Source: Erythrobacter sp.
Lineage (GTDB): Bacteria > Pseudomonadota > Alphaproteobacteria > Sphingomonadales > Sphingomonadaceae
Reading direction: 5' to 3'
Length of the DNA: 64,000 nt
Assembly: GCA_030148605.1 (NCBI GenBank)
Contig: JASBTD010000038.1
Coordinates: forward strand, 1 to 64,000
Part shown: piece by piece, positions 26,418-36,843 of the stretch
Numbering within the stretch: position 1 is the first letter of the stretch
Layout of the letters: each line of letters begins with the position of its first letter
Notes under the pieces: generated by a model
What the model saw: the letters and a program-made list of their open reading frames with translations, nothing else
What the model was told of the DNA's origin: nothing
The model's database searches: none
Translations under genes and position numbers: made by a program

Positions 26418-29400
26418 TTACTCGGCAGGAGTCGCCTCCGGTCCGCTTTGCGCGCCATGGCCGCGTTCGCTCTCGCCCGGGCGGTAGGTAAGGAAGCGCT
26501 CGCGCATCCATGGGCCGACACGTTTTTCAAGACCGTCTGCCAGGCTGAAGCCAGCCGGCACGATCAGCAGCGTGAGCAGCGTCGACAGGATCAGCCCGCC
26601 TATCACCACCGTGCCCATCGGTGCGCGCCATGCGCCATCGCCGGTGAGCGAAATCGCGGTTGGCACCATGCCCGCAGTCATCGCGACTGTCGTCATCACG
26701 ATCGGTTGCGCACGCTTGTGGCCAGCTTCCATGATCGCATCGAGCTTGCGTGTGCCCCTGGCCATCTCTTCGATCGCAAAGTCAATGAGCAGGATCGAGT
26801 TCTTGGAAACGATACCCAGCAACAGCAATGTCCCGATCAGAACCGGCATCGACAGCGGCTGACCCACCAGCCAGACGAGGAATATCCCGCCCAGTGGCGC
26901 AAGTGCGAGCGAGGTCATATTGACCAATGGGCTCATCAACCGCTTGTAGAGCAAGACCAGCACCGCAAAGACCAACAGGATGCCGGCAACCAGCGCGACC
27001 GAGAAGTTCTCAAGCAGTTCCTGTTGCAGCTCGTCTTCACCCACTGCATCGCGGATTACCCCTTGCGGGAGATCGCGCAAGGTTGGCAGCGCATTGACCT
27101 GTTCCATCGCATTGCCGCGCAGCACGCCTGTGGCCAGGTCTGCGCCGACAAACACGCGGCGGTTCTGGTTATAGCGCTGGATACGCGTCGGCCCGGAACC
27201 AAAGGAGATATCGGCCACAGAGCCAAGCGGCACTGAAGCGCCCGACTGAGTCGGAACCGGCAGGTTCTGCAGCGTGGTGAGGTCGCGCCGATCGCCTTCT
27301 GGCAAACGCACGCGGATCGGGATCTGGCGATCAGAGAGCGAGAACTTGGCAACGTTCTGCTCGATCTCTCCCATAGTGGCGATGCGGATCGTCTGGCTCA
27401 ACGCCACCGTCGAGACACCAAGCTCTGCCAGCAAATCGGTGCGCGGGCGGATGATGATCTCTGGCCGCGGAATATCCGCGCTGATCCGCGGAGCAACGAC
27501 GGAGCTCAGACCCTTCATCTCTTCAACCAATTGCGCGGCGGTGCTGTTAAGCAAGTCCGGATCGGAACCCGCCAGCATGATCGTCAAATCGCGGCCACTG
27601 CCACCGCCGCCGGGGCCGTTCTGGTTCTGGAACCGCACGCGCGCGTCAGGGATCCGGCCAAGCACAGGTGCGAGCTCGCGCTGGAATTCGATCGAGCTAC
27701 GCTCGCGGTCATCCCGCAGCGTGATGTAGATTGTCGCCTGGCCTTCGCGCACACGCTCCAGCGCACGCAGCACTTCCTGCTGCTCATAAAGCAGGTCGGC
27801 AACCTGCTCCGTCACGCGTTCGGTTGTTTCAAGCGTGGTGCCCGGCACCATCTCGATTTCAACCTGCGCGTTCTCATCATCAATCTCCGGATTGAACTGG
27901 AACGGGGTTTGCCCGAACAGCAGGATGGTGAGCAGGAAAGAGAAATAGCCCAGGCACAGCATCCACACGCGATGGTCGAAGAAACGGGCGTAGAGATACT
28001 GCCAGCTTTGCGCCAGCCGCGTGCCGAACATCCGCGTCACAAAGCCAAGCAGCGCAAACAGCAGCAATATGGCGATGAAGCCAAGTGCGGTTGCGATCAC
28101 GAGCTGCAGCAGCAGGATCGGCTTTTCAATCACGTCATAGAAGAAGGAGTGTTCGCTCGGAGCAATCCCACCAGCGATTGTGCTCGCCACGCCAAGCCCG
28201 TCGAGCGCATTAAACGACATGAAGACGGCTGCTCCGGACAAGATCAGCGCCAGAAGCATGACGAAGAATAGCGAAATGACGTAAAGCCAGCGATGCTTCG
28301 GTCCTGGCAGCCCTTCGCGGCGCGCATTCATCTTGCCGCGATTGAGCGACCAGCGCAGGACTTGCATATAGCGGTCCATCCACTTGCCTTCGCCATGCGC
28401 GGCGTGGCCCTTGGCTTCGAGGAAGTAAGCAGCCAGCATCGGCGTGATCATACGCGCGACAGCCAGGCTCATCAGCACGGCGATCACCACGGTCAGGCCG
28501 AAGTTCTTGAAGAACTGCCCCGTCACACCCGGCATCAAGCCCACGGGCAGGAACACTGCAACGATGCAGAAGCTCGTCGCCACCACCGGCAGGCCGATCT
28601 CGTCTGCCGCATCGATCGAGGCCTGATAGGCCGATTTGCCCATGCGCATGTGGCGCACGATATTCTCGATCTCCACGATCGCGTCATCGACCAGCACGCC
28701 TGCGACCAGCCCCAGCGCCAATAGCGAGAGGAAGTTCAGGTTGAACCCCAGCAGATCCATGAACCAGAAAGTCGGGATCGCGGAAAGAGGGATGGCGACG
28801 GCGGAAATCATCGTTGCCCGCCAATCGCGCAGAAAGAAGAACACCACGATCACAGCCAGGATCGCGCCTTCGACCATCGCAGCGATCGAGCTTTCATACT
28901 GGCTTTCAGTGTATTTGACGGTGTTGAAAAGCGGTATGAACTTTACGTTCGGATTGGCTTCCTGGATTTCCGCGATGATCTCTTTCGCTTCATCGAACAC
29001 GGTAACGTCCGAAGCGCCTTTTGCGCGCGACATGAAGAAGTTCACCACTTCCTTGCCGCGCACCTTGCTGATCGAAGTGCGCTCGCTGTAGCCATCGCGC
29101 ACGCGTGCGACATCGGCCAGTTTTACAGAGCTGCCGTTGCCTAGGCGGATCTGGCGCTGTGACAGCTCATAGGCGCTTTCGGTATTGCCGAGCACGCGCA
29201 CCGATTGGCGCGTCCCGCCAACTTCCGCCATGCCGCCCGCGGCATCGATATTGTCAGCACGCAACACCTGATTGATCTGGCTTGCGGTCACGCCGAGCGA
29301 CTGCATTTTCTGCAGGTCCAGCGTTACTTCGATCTCGCGATCAACCCCGCCAAACCGGCCCGCTTCCGCCATGCCGGGGATCGACAGCAGTCGCTTGGCC

Positions 29401-29891
29401 ACAGTGTCATCGATGAACCAGCTAAGCTGTTCGATCGTCATGTCGTCAGCTTCGACGGCATAGATGCCCAGGAAGCCGCCGGCGATGTCCACCCGGCTTA
29501 CGCGCGGCTCCAGAATCCCGTCAGGCAAGCTGCCACGCACTGTGTCGACCGCGTTCTTCACGTCAGCCACGGCAACATTGGGATCAATTCCGATCTCGAA
29601 TTCGACAAAGGTGCTCGAATTGCCTTCGCTGGCAGTCGAGCTGATATTGCGCACGCCATTGAGCGAGCGGACCGCGGATTCAACCTGCTGCGTGATCTGG
29701 TTCTCGATCTCGGTCGGCGCAGCCCCCGGTTGCGAGATGTTCACCTGTACGCCCGGGAATTCGACATCCGGGTTGTTGACCACATCCATCCGCGCAAAGC
29801 TCAGCATGCCGGCGAGCAAGAGCGAAACGAAGATGACCAGCGGTATCGTGGGGTTGCGGATCGACCAGGCTGAAATATTGCGGAAGTTCAC
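26418..29891 (-). CDS. RND efflux permease (AcrB/HAE family)
   Basis: 1157 aa; NPTIPLVIFVSLLLAGM, VDDAIVEIENI, GIVSKNSILLIDFAIEEM. Confidence 0.94.
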   Translation of the reverse strand: MNFRNISAWSIRNPTIPLVIFVSLLLAGMLSFARMDVVNNPDVEFPGVQVNISQPGAAPTEIENQITQQVESAVRSLNGVRNISSTASEGNSSTFVEFEIGIDPNVAVADVKNAVDTVRGSLPDGILEPRVSRVDIAGGFLGIYAVEADDMTIEQLSWFIDDTVAKRLLSIPGMAEAGRFGGVDREIEVTLDLQKMQSLGVTASQINQVLRADNIDAAGGMAEVGGTRQSVRVLGNTESAYELSQRQIRLGNGSSVKLADVARVRDGYSERTSISKVRGKEVVNFFMSRAKGASDVTVFDEAKEIIAEIQEANPNVKFIPLFNTVKYTESQYESSIAAMVEGAILAVIVVFFFLRDWRATMISAVAIPLSAIPTFWFMDLLGFNLNFLSLLALGLVAGVLVDDAIVEIENIVRHMRMGKSAYQASIDAADEIGLPVVATSFCIVAVFLPVGLMPGVTGQFFKNFGLTVVIAVLMSLAVARMITPMLAAYFLEAKGHAAHGEGKWMDRYMQVLRWSLNRGKMNARREGLPGPKHRWLYVISLFFVMLLALILSGAAVFMSFNALDGLGVASTIAGGIAPSEHSFFYDVIEKPILLLQLVIATALGFIAILLLFALLGFVTRMFGTRLAQSWQYLYARFFDHRVWMLCLGYFSFLLTILLFGQTPFQFNPEIDDENAQVEIEMVPGTTLETTERVTEQVADLLYEQQEVLRALERVREGQATIYITLRDDRERSSIEFQRELAPVLGRIPDARVRFQNQNGPGGGGSGRDLTIMLAGSDPDLLNSTAAQLVEEMKGLSSVVAPRISADIPRPEIIIRPRTDLLAELGVSTVALSQTIRIATMGEIEQNVAKFSLSDRQIPIRVRLPEGDRRDLTTLQNLPVPTQSGASVPLGSVADISFGSGPTRIQRYNQNRRVFVGADLATGVLRGNAMEQVNALPTLRDLPQGVIRDAVGEDELQQELLENFSVALVAGILLVFAVLVLLYKRLMSPLVNMTSLALAPLGGIFLVWLVGQPLSMPVLIGTLLLLGIVSKNSILLIDFAIEEMARGTRKLDAIMEAGHKRAQPIVMTTVAMTAGMVPTAISLTGDGAWRAPMGTVVIGGLILSTLLTLLIVPAGFSLADGLEKRVGPWMRERFLTYRPGESERGHGAQSGPEATPAE

Positions 29892-29905
29892 TAGGCCTCT
29901 CCGGT

Positions 29906-31093
29906 TTATTCTTGCAGCTGCGGCGCGACCGTTTCGCCATCGGACAGGAACCCGCCAGCGCGCAGCACCACTTGCTCGGTGCCATCAAGCCCGCTGACGA
30001 CAGCAATCCCGCTGTCGGTTACCAGCCCGGTCTCGACACTGCGGCGGCGCGCTTTCTTCTCTTCATCGACTATATAGACGAAGCTGCCCTCCTCGTCAGA
30101 CAGGATCGCGGATTCAGGCAGCATAGGTGCGTTCACGACCCCGCTGCTGATCTCGGCAGTGGCAAAGCCGCCCGGGCGAAGCGCCGGGGAATAGGCGAGC
30201 GCGATACGCACAGTGCCCTGGCGTGTGCGCTCATCGATAAAGGGTTCGATCTGCCAGATTTGCCCTGTGAAGCTCTCATCCGAACCGACCGGCCGGATTG
30301 TCGCTTCGCGGCCAACGTTAAGCCGCGCCAGCTCCGCATCACCAACCTGTGCAAGCACTTCCATTTCGCCGCCCTGGGCAATGCGGAACAAGGGGCCAGA
30401 GCCGGCCCCAACCGTCTGGCCCGGTTCGACGCTGCGTTCGAGCAGCAAGCCGGCCGCCGGTGCGACGATATTCAGCCGCGCATTCCGTGCGAGCAGCTCG
30501 TTATACTGCGCCTCTGCAACAGAAACCCGCGCGCGCGCCGCATCGCGCGTTGCAGTTAGCCGGTCGACATCGGCTTGCGACACAAAGCCACGCTCGACCA
30601 GCTGCAAAGCGCGGTCAAGGTTTGCTTGCGCCAGATTTGCATCCGCCTTTGCCACTTCGATCTGAGCAGCCGCACTGCGTGCCTGTTGCGACTGGACTGA
30701 ACGATCGATCGATGCAAGCACTTGGCCTGCACGGACCCATTGGCCTTGCTCGACCGGCACAAAAACCACCCGCCCGCCTTCGCCGACCACGCCAACCGGC
30801 ATTTCGCGCCGCGCAGCGAGAGTTCCGGTAGCGATCAGCGATCCATCGATCTGCGTGCGCCCCGGCGTGATCACTGTCACACTGGGGGCTTGCGAGCGAT
30901 CATCACCTGCGCCTGCACCCGCAGTTTCGCCGTTGGACAGGAAGAAATAGAGCGCCGCCAAGATTGCCACGATCAAAAGCACCCCAGCAACGAGCCATTT
31001 CAGGCGCGCGGGGCGACGGACTTCGCCGGACAGGTCATAATCCGACTGGATGGATTCTGCGGTCTCGGACCGAATGGTTGATTCGTAATTCAT
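29906..31093 (-). CDS. RND efflux periplasmic adaptor
   Basis: HlyD/MFP features: VPVEQGQWVRAGQVLASID..., IVAPAAGLLLERSVEPGQTV; start at MNYEST. Confidence 0.9.
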   Translation of the reverse strand: MNYESTIRSETAESIQSDYDLSGEVRRPARLKWLVAGVLLIVAILAALYFFLSNGETAGAGAGDDRSQAPSVTVITPGRTQIDGSLIATGTLAARREMPVGVVGEGGRVVFVPVEQGQWVRAGQVLASIDRSVQSQQARSAAAQIEVAKADANLAQANLDRALQLVERGFVSQADVDRLTATRDAARARVSVAEAQYNELLARNARLNIVAPAAGLLLERSVEPGQTVGAGSGPLFRIAQGGEMEVLAQVGDAELARLNVGREATIRPVGSDESFTGQIWQIEPFIDERTRQGTVRIALAYSPALRPGGFATAEISSGVVNAPMLPESAILSDEEGSFVYIVDEEKKARRRSVETGLVTDSGIAVVSGLDGTEQVVLRAGGFLSDGETVAPQLQE

Positions 31094-31248
31094 CGCGCTT
31101 CCTTCTGCGCGCAGTGTGTTATACACATAAGTCACCGCACGCAACTGTTCTTAGTCCCAGCTTTCCGAAGCGACAATGCGCAAGTCGACCAGCGACTTAC
31201 TCTAACGACGAGGGGCTTTGCATCTGGTTCCCCCGATCCTGACAAAAA

Positions 31249-31275
31249 AGCGGAGCGGCTTTCACCGCCCCGCTT
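31249..31275 (-). terminator. Candidate terminator of the GlsB/YeaQ-like gene
   Basis: AAGCGGAGCGG...CCGCCCCGCTT stem; T-run on the minus strand. Confidence 0.65.
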
Positions 31276-31301
31276 CTGATTTAGCGAATATTTGCCGTGG
31301 T

Positions 31302-31562
31302 TTAGCGCATGCGGCCGCGCTGGACCATATTCACGATACCGAGCAGCACGACAGCGCCGATCGTTGCAGTGATCAGATACATCACCCATCCGGCGTCGGT
31401 TGTGAGGAATCCCGTCACATTGCCGATGCCGCTGCCGATCATGCCGCCGACGATGCCGACGACAATGTTCCAGAAGATGCCCATCGAGGCATCGCGGTTC
31501 ATCACCAGGCTCGCGAGCCATCCTGCGATGCCGCCAAGAATAATCGTTGCAATCCAACCCAT
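31302..31562 (-). CDS. GlsB/YeaQ/YmgE family membrane protein
   Basis: GWIATIILGGIAGWLASLVMNRDASMGIFWNIVVGIVGGMIG. Confidence 0.88.
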   Translation of the reverse strand: MGWIATIILGGIAGWLASLVMNRDASMGIFWNIVVGIVGGMIGSGIGNVTGFLTTDAGWVMYLITATIGAVVLLGIVNMVQRGRMR

Positions 31563-31660
31563 ATTGAAATCCTCCTCTTCCTGCGCGCCCTTATGCCCCT
31601 GCATCAGGTCAGGATGCAAGTCTGGCTCGGGCGGCAGGGGTGCAGGCCATTGAAACTCGC

Positions 31661-31698
31661 ACGAAAAAGGCGCGGGAAGGCCACCCCTCCCGCGCCTT
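31661..31698 (-). terminator. Terminator downstream of sciP
   Basis: Perfect 11-bp stem AAGGCGCGGGA/TCCCGCGCCTT; TTTTTC on the minus strand. Confidence 0.85.
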
Positions 31699-31723
31699 GC
31701 GCGTAACTTTATGCTGTCTCAGC

Positions 31724-32023
31724 CTAGTATTTGAGCTGGCGCTCGTAGAGATCGCGATAATGCTGGATGCGCGTGACACGCAGGCCCTGCATGCCGGACC
31801 GGTCGACCGCACGCTGCCACGAAGCAAATTCTTCCAGCGTCAGATTATAGCGCTCAAGCACTTCGTCGATAGTCAGCAGCCCGCCATTGACGGCGGCCAC
31901 GACTTCAGCCTTGCGGCGCACGACCCAACGCTTGGTCTCAGGCGACGGCAAGTCCTCGATCGTCAAGGGCTCACCGAGCGGGCCGATGACCTGTGCAGGA
32001 CGGATATCTTGGTTTTCAATCAT
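31724..32023 (-). CDS. sciP: CtrA inhibitor SciP (DUF1153)
   Basis: GPLGEPLTIEDLPSPETKRWVVRRKAEVVAAVNGGLLTIDEVLERYNLTLEEFASWQ. Confidence 0.9.
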   Translation of the reverse strand: MIENQDIRPAQVIGPLGEPLTIEDLPSPETKRWVVRRKAEVVAAVNGGLLTIDEVLERYNLTLEEFASWQRAVDRSGMQGLRVTRIQHYRDLYERQLKY

Positions 32024-32326
32024 CTAAATCTCTCGGTCGCCTTCATTCGCGTCACTCTCGGCGAAAATCTCCGTGCCATGACAAGATTTTCGTCCCTCTA
32101 AAGCATCAGGGTTAACAGGCCGTTTGCCTTCTTCGCCTTTCGAAAAATAACCCGCAGCCGCGTCGCCAAAGCTCGCATTGAGCAAGCAGCTGTCCTGCCG
32201 CAAAACCTCGCGCAAATCGCGCGCGGCATTGATCCGCGCGGTCAGCTCGTGCCAGCCGAACGCACGCAAAGCCTTGCCGCGTGGGCGGCCTGAAGCTTCA
32301 ATCGGAGTGACTCGTGTCTCAAACAT
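32024..32326 (-). CDS. Hypothetical protein
   Basis: ORF directly upstream of sciP on the same strand; no recognised family. Confidence 0.3.
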   Translation of the reverse strand: MFETRVTPIEASGRPRGKALRAFGWHELTARINAARDLREVLRQDSCLLNASFGDAAAGYFSKGEEGKRPVNPDALEGRKSCHGTEIFAESDANEGDREI

Positions 32327-32477
32327 CGTGCATGCTGTTTAGCGCACGCCGGTCAAGAACAGGTAAAGCCCGCCTTTACCGAACATTAGGAATGGATAAC
32401 GGGGTCTTGCGCCGCAGAAGGCGGCCGATGTCACGCTGGATTCCGCGCCAGCCAATGTGTATGGGCGCTCCTCAATC

Positions 32478-33632
32478 ATGAGTATCGCGATCGATCTTGC
32501 ACCCGGGCTGACGCCTGAGGCCCTGTTCGACTTGCCTAAGCCGGCGAGCGAAAGCCGCATTGTCGTGGCGATGAGCGGCGGGGTCGATTCGTCAGTCGTG
32601 GCCGCGCTGGCAGCCGCCAGCGGGGCAGAAGTGATCGGGATCACGCTGCAGCTGTATGATTATGGCGCGGCAACAGGGCGCAAGGGTGCATGCTGTGCGG
32701 GTGATGACATCTCGGACGCGCGCAATGTCGCAGACCGACTGGGCATCGCGCATTATGTGTTCGACCATGAAAGTGCGTTCCGCGAAGACGTGGTCGAGCA
32801 GTTTGCAGACGAGTATATGGCAGGCCGCACGCCAGTACCCTGCATCCGCTGCAATATGGGGCCCAAGTTTACGGACCTTTTCACTATGGCGCGCGAGCTG
32901 GGCGCGGATTGCCTCGCAACCGGCCATTACGTGCGCCGGGTAATGGGCGCTGCCGGGCCTGAATTGCACCGCGCGCTCGATCCGGCGCGGGACCAGTCTT
33001 ATTTCTTATACGCCACGACCGAGGACCAGCTTGATTACCTGCGCTTCCCCTTGGGCGGATTGCCTAAAGCGCAGGTGCGCGAACTGGCGGAGCAAGCCGG
33101 TCTGCGCAACGCCGCCAAGCCGGACAGCCAGGACATCTGCTTCGTGCCGGATGGCGACTATGCGAAGATCGTCAAGGCAATGCGGCCTGAAGGCGGGATT
33201 TCCGGCCCGATCGTGCATGCGCAGACCGGCGAAACGCTGGGCGAGCATAAAGGCATCGTGCATTATACTGTCGGCCAGCGCCGCGGGCTTGAGATCGGCG
33301 GACAGGCAGAGCCGCTCTACGTGGTCGGCCTTGACGCCAATGCGCGTGCCGTGATGGTGGGGCCCAAGCGCATGCTGGCCGTCTCCGCAGCCACCATCAT
33401 CGAAACCAACCGCATTGGTCCGCTGCCCGATGCTCCGCTGTCAGCCAAGGTCCGCAGCCTGGCCAAGCCGGTGCCGGTCACGCTCGACGAGCCGCTGGGC
33501 GATGGCGCGACGACAACCATCCGCTTTGCCGAGCCGGAATTCGGCGTGGCGCCGGGGCAGGCCGCAGTGATTTATGCTGGCGAGCGTGTGGTCGGCGGCG
33601 GCTGGATCGAGGAAACGACTAGAGCAGCCTGA
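32478..33632 (+). CDS. mnmA: tRNA 2-thiouridine(34) synthase
   Basis: [52 protein letters not shown]. Confidence 0.95.
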   Translation: MSIAIDLAPGLTPEALFDLPKPASESRIVVAMSGGVDSSVVAALAAASGAEVIGITLQLYDYGAATGRKGACCAGDDISDARNVADRLGIAHYVFDHESAFREDVVEQFADEYMAGRTPVPCIRCNMGPKFTDLFTMARELGADCLATGHYVRRVMGAAGPELHRALDPARDQSYFLYATTEDQLDYLRFPLGGLPKAQVRELAEQAGLRNAAKPDSQDICFVPDGDYAKIVKAMRPEGGISGPIVHAQTGETLGEHKGIVHYTVGQRRGLEIGGQAEPLYVVGLDANARAVMVGPKRMLAVSAATIIETNRIGPLPDAPLSAKVRSLAKPVPVTLDEPLGDGATTTIRFAEPEFGVAPGQAAVIYAGERVVGGGWIEETTRAA

Positions 33633-33635
33633 TCG

Positions 33636-34004
33636 TCACTCATCCCATTTCTGCAGCACGCAGCCATAGCCTTCGCGATAGAAAGCCGTGTCTTCGGCGA
33701 TCAGCGGGAAGCGTGCCGTGACAGACCTGGCTTCGGCATCTTCCACCAGCGTCACCAGCTCCATTCCTCCGATCTTGTCCTTCGCGCAGTCTTCCAGGCT
33801 GCGCCCAGCCACGAATCGGCACGAGCATGCCACGCGCGCGGAATAGGCCGTTGCAGCCTGAGTGTAGCCTTGCGCCGGCGCGCGATAGTGCCATGCCAGC
33901 GCCCCAATAAGCGCGAGCAACAAAAGCAAGAGCCACATTCCGCGACTAGTCCCGCCAGTTGATCCTGCTTTCGACTTTACCATTGCCAATCCCGCCATTG
34001 CCAT
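33636..34004 (-). CDS. Hypothetical membrane-anchored protein
   Basis: TM segment (MWLLLLLLALIGALAWHY) and conserved-looking cysteine-rich segment; start uncertain within ORF 33636..34250. Confidence 0.5.
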   Translation of the reverse strand: MAMAGLAMVKSKAGSTGGTSRGMWLLLLLLALIGALAWHYRAPAQGYTQAATAYSARVACSCRFVAGRSLEDCAKDKIGGMELVTLVEDAEARSVTARFPLIAEDTAFYREGYGCVLQKWDE

Positions 34005-34032
34005 CCGAAGGTTTCTGCGCAAGTGAAGCTCC

Positions 34033-35169
34033 ATGAATATGAAGCGGTCGCTGCTCACTATCGCCACTCTCGCTGCACTGCCAGCCCTCTGGTCCTGCGG
34101 CGAGGTGCCACAAGCCCCGCCGCCGCTGACGGAGGCCGCGCTGGCAGCGGTTACTGAAGAGGCTGGCGCGCCGAAGCGCGAGCTGGCGCGCGAGGTTGAC
34201 GATATCTTCCGGCTCGGCGGCCTGGGAGAGACCCGCGCCTTCCTCGTCATGCAGAATGGTTCGATCGCAGCAGAGCGTTATGGCGAAGGTTATGGGCCTG
34301 ACACGCGCTTTGTCAGCTGGTCGATGGCGAAGACTGTCACCGCAGTGATGATCGGCATGCTGGTGGCGGATGGCCGCTTGCGGCTTGATGAGAGCGCGCC
34401 GGTTGAATTGTGGCAGCGCCCGGGCGATCCGCGCGGCGAGATCACCTTGCGCCAGCTGCTGCAGATGCGCAGCGGATTGCGGCACACGGAATCGGGTGAG
34501 CCTCCCTACGAATCGAGCGAAGTGCGCATGCTGTTCCTAGATGGTCGCGACGATATGGCGCGTTGGGCGAAAGAGCAGCCGCTTGAAGCCGAGCCAGGCG
34601 CGAAGTTCGAATATTCGTCCAGCACCAGCGTGATCCTGGCCGATATTGCCGCGCGTGCGCTGACCGATAGCGAAGACCCTGATACGCGCCGCGAGGCGGT
34701 GACAGATTTCCTTGAAGCGCGGCTGTTCGGCCCGCTCGGCATGACAAGCATGGTGCCTGAGTTTGACGCAGCGGGCACGCTGATCGGCGGTTCGCTGATC
34801 CATGGCACTGCCCGCGATTGGGCCAAACTGGGCGAGTTCCTGCGCCGCAAGGGTGAAGGGCCGGGGGGCGAGCAATTGGTGCCCAGCCGCTGGATCGACC
34901 GGATGGTCGCGCCCAGCCCGCGCAGCCCGCACTATGGCCTGCAGACCTGGCTCAACCGTCCGATGAATGATCCGGAGGAAGAGCATCCGCTGTTTCCCGA
35001 TCGTGCGCCGCATTCCATGTTCTCGCTGATCGGACATATGGGGCAGTATGTCCTTGTCTCGCCCGAGCAGCGGCTGACAGTGGTGCGGCTGGGGCATTCG
35101 AACCGCGAAGAGCGCATCGCCATGCTCCAGCAAGTGGCCGATGTGATGGAGCTTTATCCGGTCAGGTGA
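34033..35169 (+). CDS. Serine hydrolase (beta-lactamase family)
   Basis: SWSMAKTV (SxxK), YSSSTS, HMGQYV motifs. Confidence 0.88.
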   Translation: MNMKRSLLTIATLAALPALWSCGEVPQAPPPLTEAALAAVTEEAGAPKRELAREVDDIFRLGGLGETRAFLVMQNGSIAAERYGEGYGPDTRFVSWSMAKTVTAVMIGMLVADGRLRLDESAPVELWQRPGDPRGEITLRQLLQMRSGLRHTESGEPPYESSEVRMLFLDGRDDMARWAKEQPLEAEPGAKFEYSSSTSVILADIAARALTDSEDPDTRREAVTDFLEARLFGPLGMTSMVPEFDAAGTLIGGSLIHGTARDWAKLGEFLRRKGEGPGGEQLVPSRWIDRMVAPSPRSPHYGLQTWLNRPMNDPEEEHPLFPDRAPHSMFSLIGHMGQYVLVSPEQRLTVVRLGHSNREERIAMLQQVADVMELYPVR

Positions 35170-35929
35170 CCGCTCGGCATTCTCCGCCCAGCCAGAGCCT
35201 GTCACCATCGATCCGGCATTCGAACCTGCCACCCAGTATGCTGGCCTGAAATGCAGAGAGCTGTTCGCGACCGAACCGCGCGCACCAATAGGGTGCAAGC
35301 GCGGCGTGGGCCGAGCCGGTGGCGGCATCCTCGCGCCCGCTGGAGAACACCCGGCTGATGATGTCGGCGTCTGCGCCACCCGGCGCGGTTGCGCTCACTT
35401 GCAGGTTTCCGAGCGGGCTGATTGCGGCAAGGTCCGGCCTTAGTGCACGCACAGCAGCGGCAGTATCGAACACCGCCAGCGCATAGCCCGCCGCGTTCCA
35501 GCGGATCTCGCCAGGTGCCGCGCCCAGCGCCGCCGCCAGCTCCGGCCAATCGCGCCGCTCCGTCATGATCGCAGGCAAGCACAGCTCGTAACGGTTGGCA
35601 CCTTCCGCTTTGCGGACCGTCACTTCGCGACCGTCTGCCGTGCGCAGCTGTGCCGCATCCTTGCCCGACCGGGTCAACAGCACATGGCCTGCCGCCAGCG
35701 CACCGTGCCCGCATAGTGCAATCTCGCGCTTGGCATCGAACCAGCGGATTGAATGCATTGCCGTTGCTTCCTCGCGCTCGACAAACGCCGTGGCAGGGGC
35801 ACCAATCTCAGTCGCGCGGGCCTGCATTTCGACATCGGGCGGCAACTCATCGCACAGCACCACAGCCGCGCGATTGCCGCGCACGCCTCGGCCCGTGAAC
35901 GCGTCGATCGATACCGGCTGAGAGATCAC
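35162..35929 (-). CDS. PhzF family isomerase
   Basis: DAFTGRGVRGNRAAVV; ALCGHGALAAGHVL; EDAATGSAHAALAPYW. Confidence 0.9.
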   Translation of the reverse strand: MISQPVSIDAFTGRGVRGNRAAVVLCDELPPDVEMQARATEIGAPATAFVEREEATAMHSIRWFDAKREIALCGHGALAAGHVLLTRSGKDAAQLRTADGREVTVRKAEGANRYELCLPAIMTERRDWPELAAALGAAPGEIRWNAAGYALAVFDTAAAVRALRPDLAAISPLGNLQVSATAPGGADADIISRVFSSGREDAATGSAHAALAPYWCARFGREQLSAFQASILGGRFECRIDGDRLWLGGECRAVT

Positions 35930-36843
35930 GAGGGTCTGTCTGGCAACAATTCTTCCGCCGCTACGCCTTCTTCATTGACCAGTCCCTTGGGATCGGGGTG
36001 GATCAACACTTCCACCCCCGGGAAGTCACGCGAAATGCGCGCTTCGACCTCGTCCATCAGATCGTGCACTTCGACGATATTGAGATGCGGGTCGACCGCC
36101 ATGTGGAATTGCACGAAGTCATCCGCGCCGCTGGTGCGGGTGCGCAGATCATGCACGCCGCGAATATCGGGATGCCTGGCCAGCACCGCGAGGAATTCCT
36201 CGCGCCGTTCCTCCGGCCATTCGTGGTCCATCAAATGGTCGATCGCTTCGCCGCCTGCGCGCCACGCCCCCCATGCCAGCCATGCTGCAATGCCCAGCCC
36301 GAACAGCGGATCTGCCGCGCTGAACCCCATGAACTGATCCAGCACCAGCGCCGCGATCACCGCGAGATTGAGAAGCAGGTCAGACTGGTAGTGCAAGTGA
36401 TCGTTCTTGATCGCGAGCGAGCTTGTCTTGCGGATCACATGGCGCTGCCATGCGAGCAGCGCGAAAGTGGCAATGATCGCGATCATGGACACAGCAATGC
36501 CTTCTTCCGCCGCCGCGGTTTCGCCGCCGTCGATCAGCCGGGTGATCGCACGCAGCGCAATGCCGCCCGCAGACAGCGTGATCAGCATGACCTGGAATAT
36601 TGCCGCCAGCGCTTCAGCCTTGCCATGGCCGAAACGGTGGTTCTTGTCTGCCGGTTGCGCGGCGACCCACACGCCGACGAGCGTCGCAATGCTCGCGACA
36701 AGATCCAGCGCGGTATCGGCAAGGCTGCCGAGCATGGCAGTCGAATCGGTGCGCCAGGTGGCCCATAGCTTCAAGCCGACCAGAAACAGCGCGGTCGCGA
36801 TCGACGCGTAAGCTGCGCTGCGGGTAAGCGAACCTCTGCTCAT
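35926..36843 (-). CDS. Cation diffusion facilitator transporter
   Basis: LADTALDLVASIATLVGV, HRFGHGKAEALAAIFQ; 4 bp overlap with PhzF. Confidence 0.92.
   Translation of the reverse strand: MSRGSLTRSAAYASIATALFLVGLKLWATWRTDSTAMLGSLADTALDLVASIATLVGVWVAAQPADKNHRFGHGKAEALAAIFQVMLITLSAGGIALRAITRLIDGGETAAAEEGIAVSMIAIIATFALLAWQRHVIRKTSSLAIKNDHLHYQSDLLLNLAVIAALVLDQFMGFSAADPLFGLGIAAWLAWGAWRAGGEAIDHLMDHEWPEERREEFLAVLARHPDIRGVHDLRTRTSGADDFVQFHMAVDPHLNIVEVHDLMDEVEARISRDFPGVEVLIHPDPKGLVNEEGVAAEELLPDRPS

Noticed and set aside
26151-27236. 361-aa plus-strand ORF
   Set aside because: Antisense to DUF445 and the RND permease; low-complexity His/Arg/Gln composition.
34032-34035. Divergent start codons sharing CATG
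   Set aside because: The minus-strand gene has better internal starts (34004), so the overlap is probably an annotation artefact.
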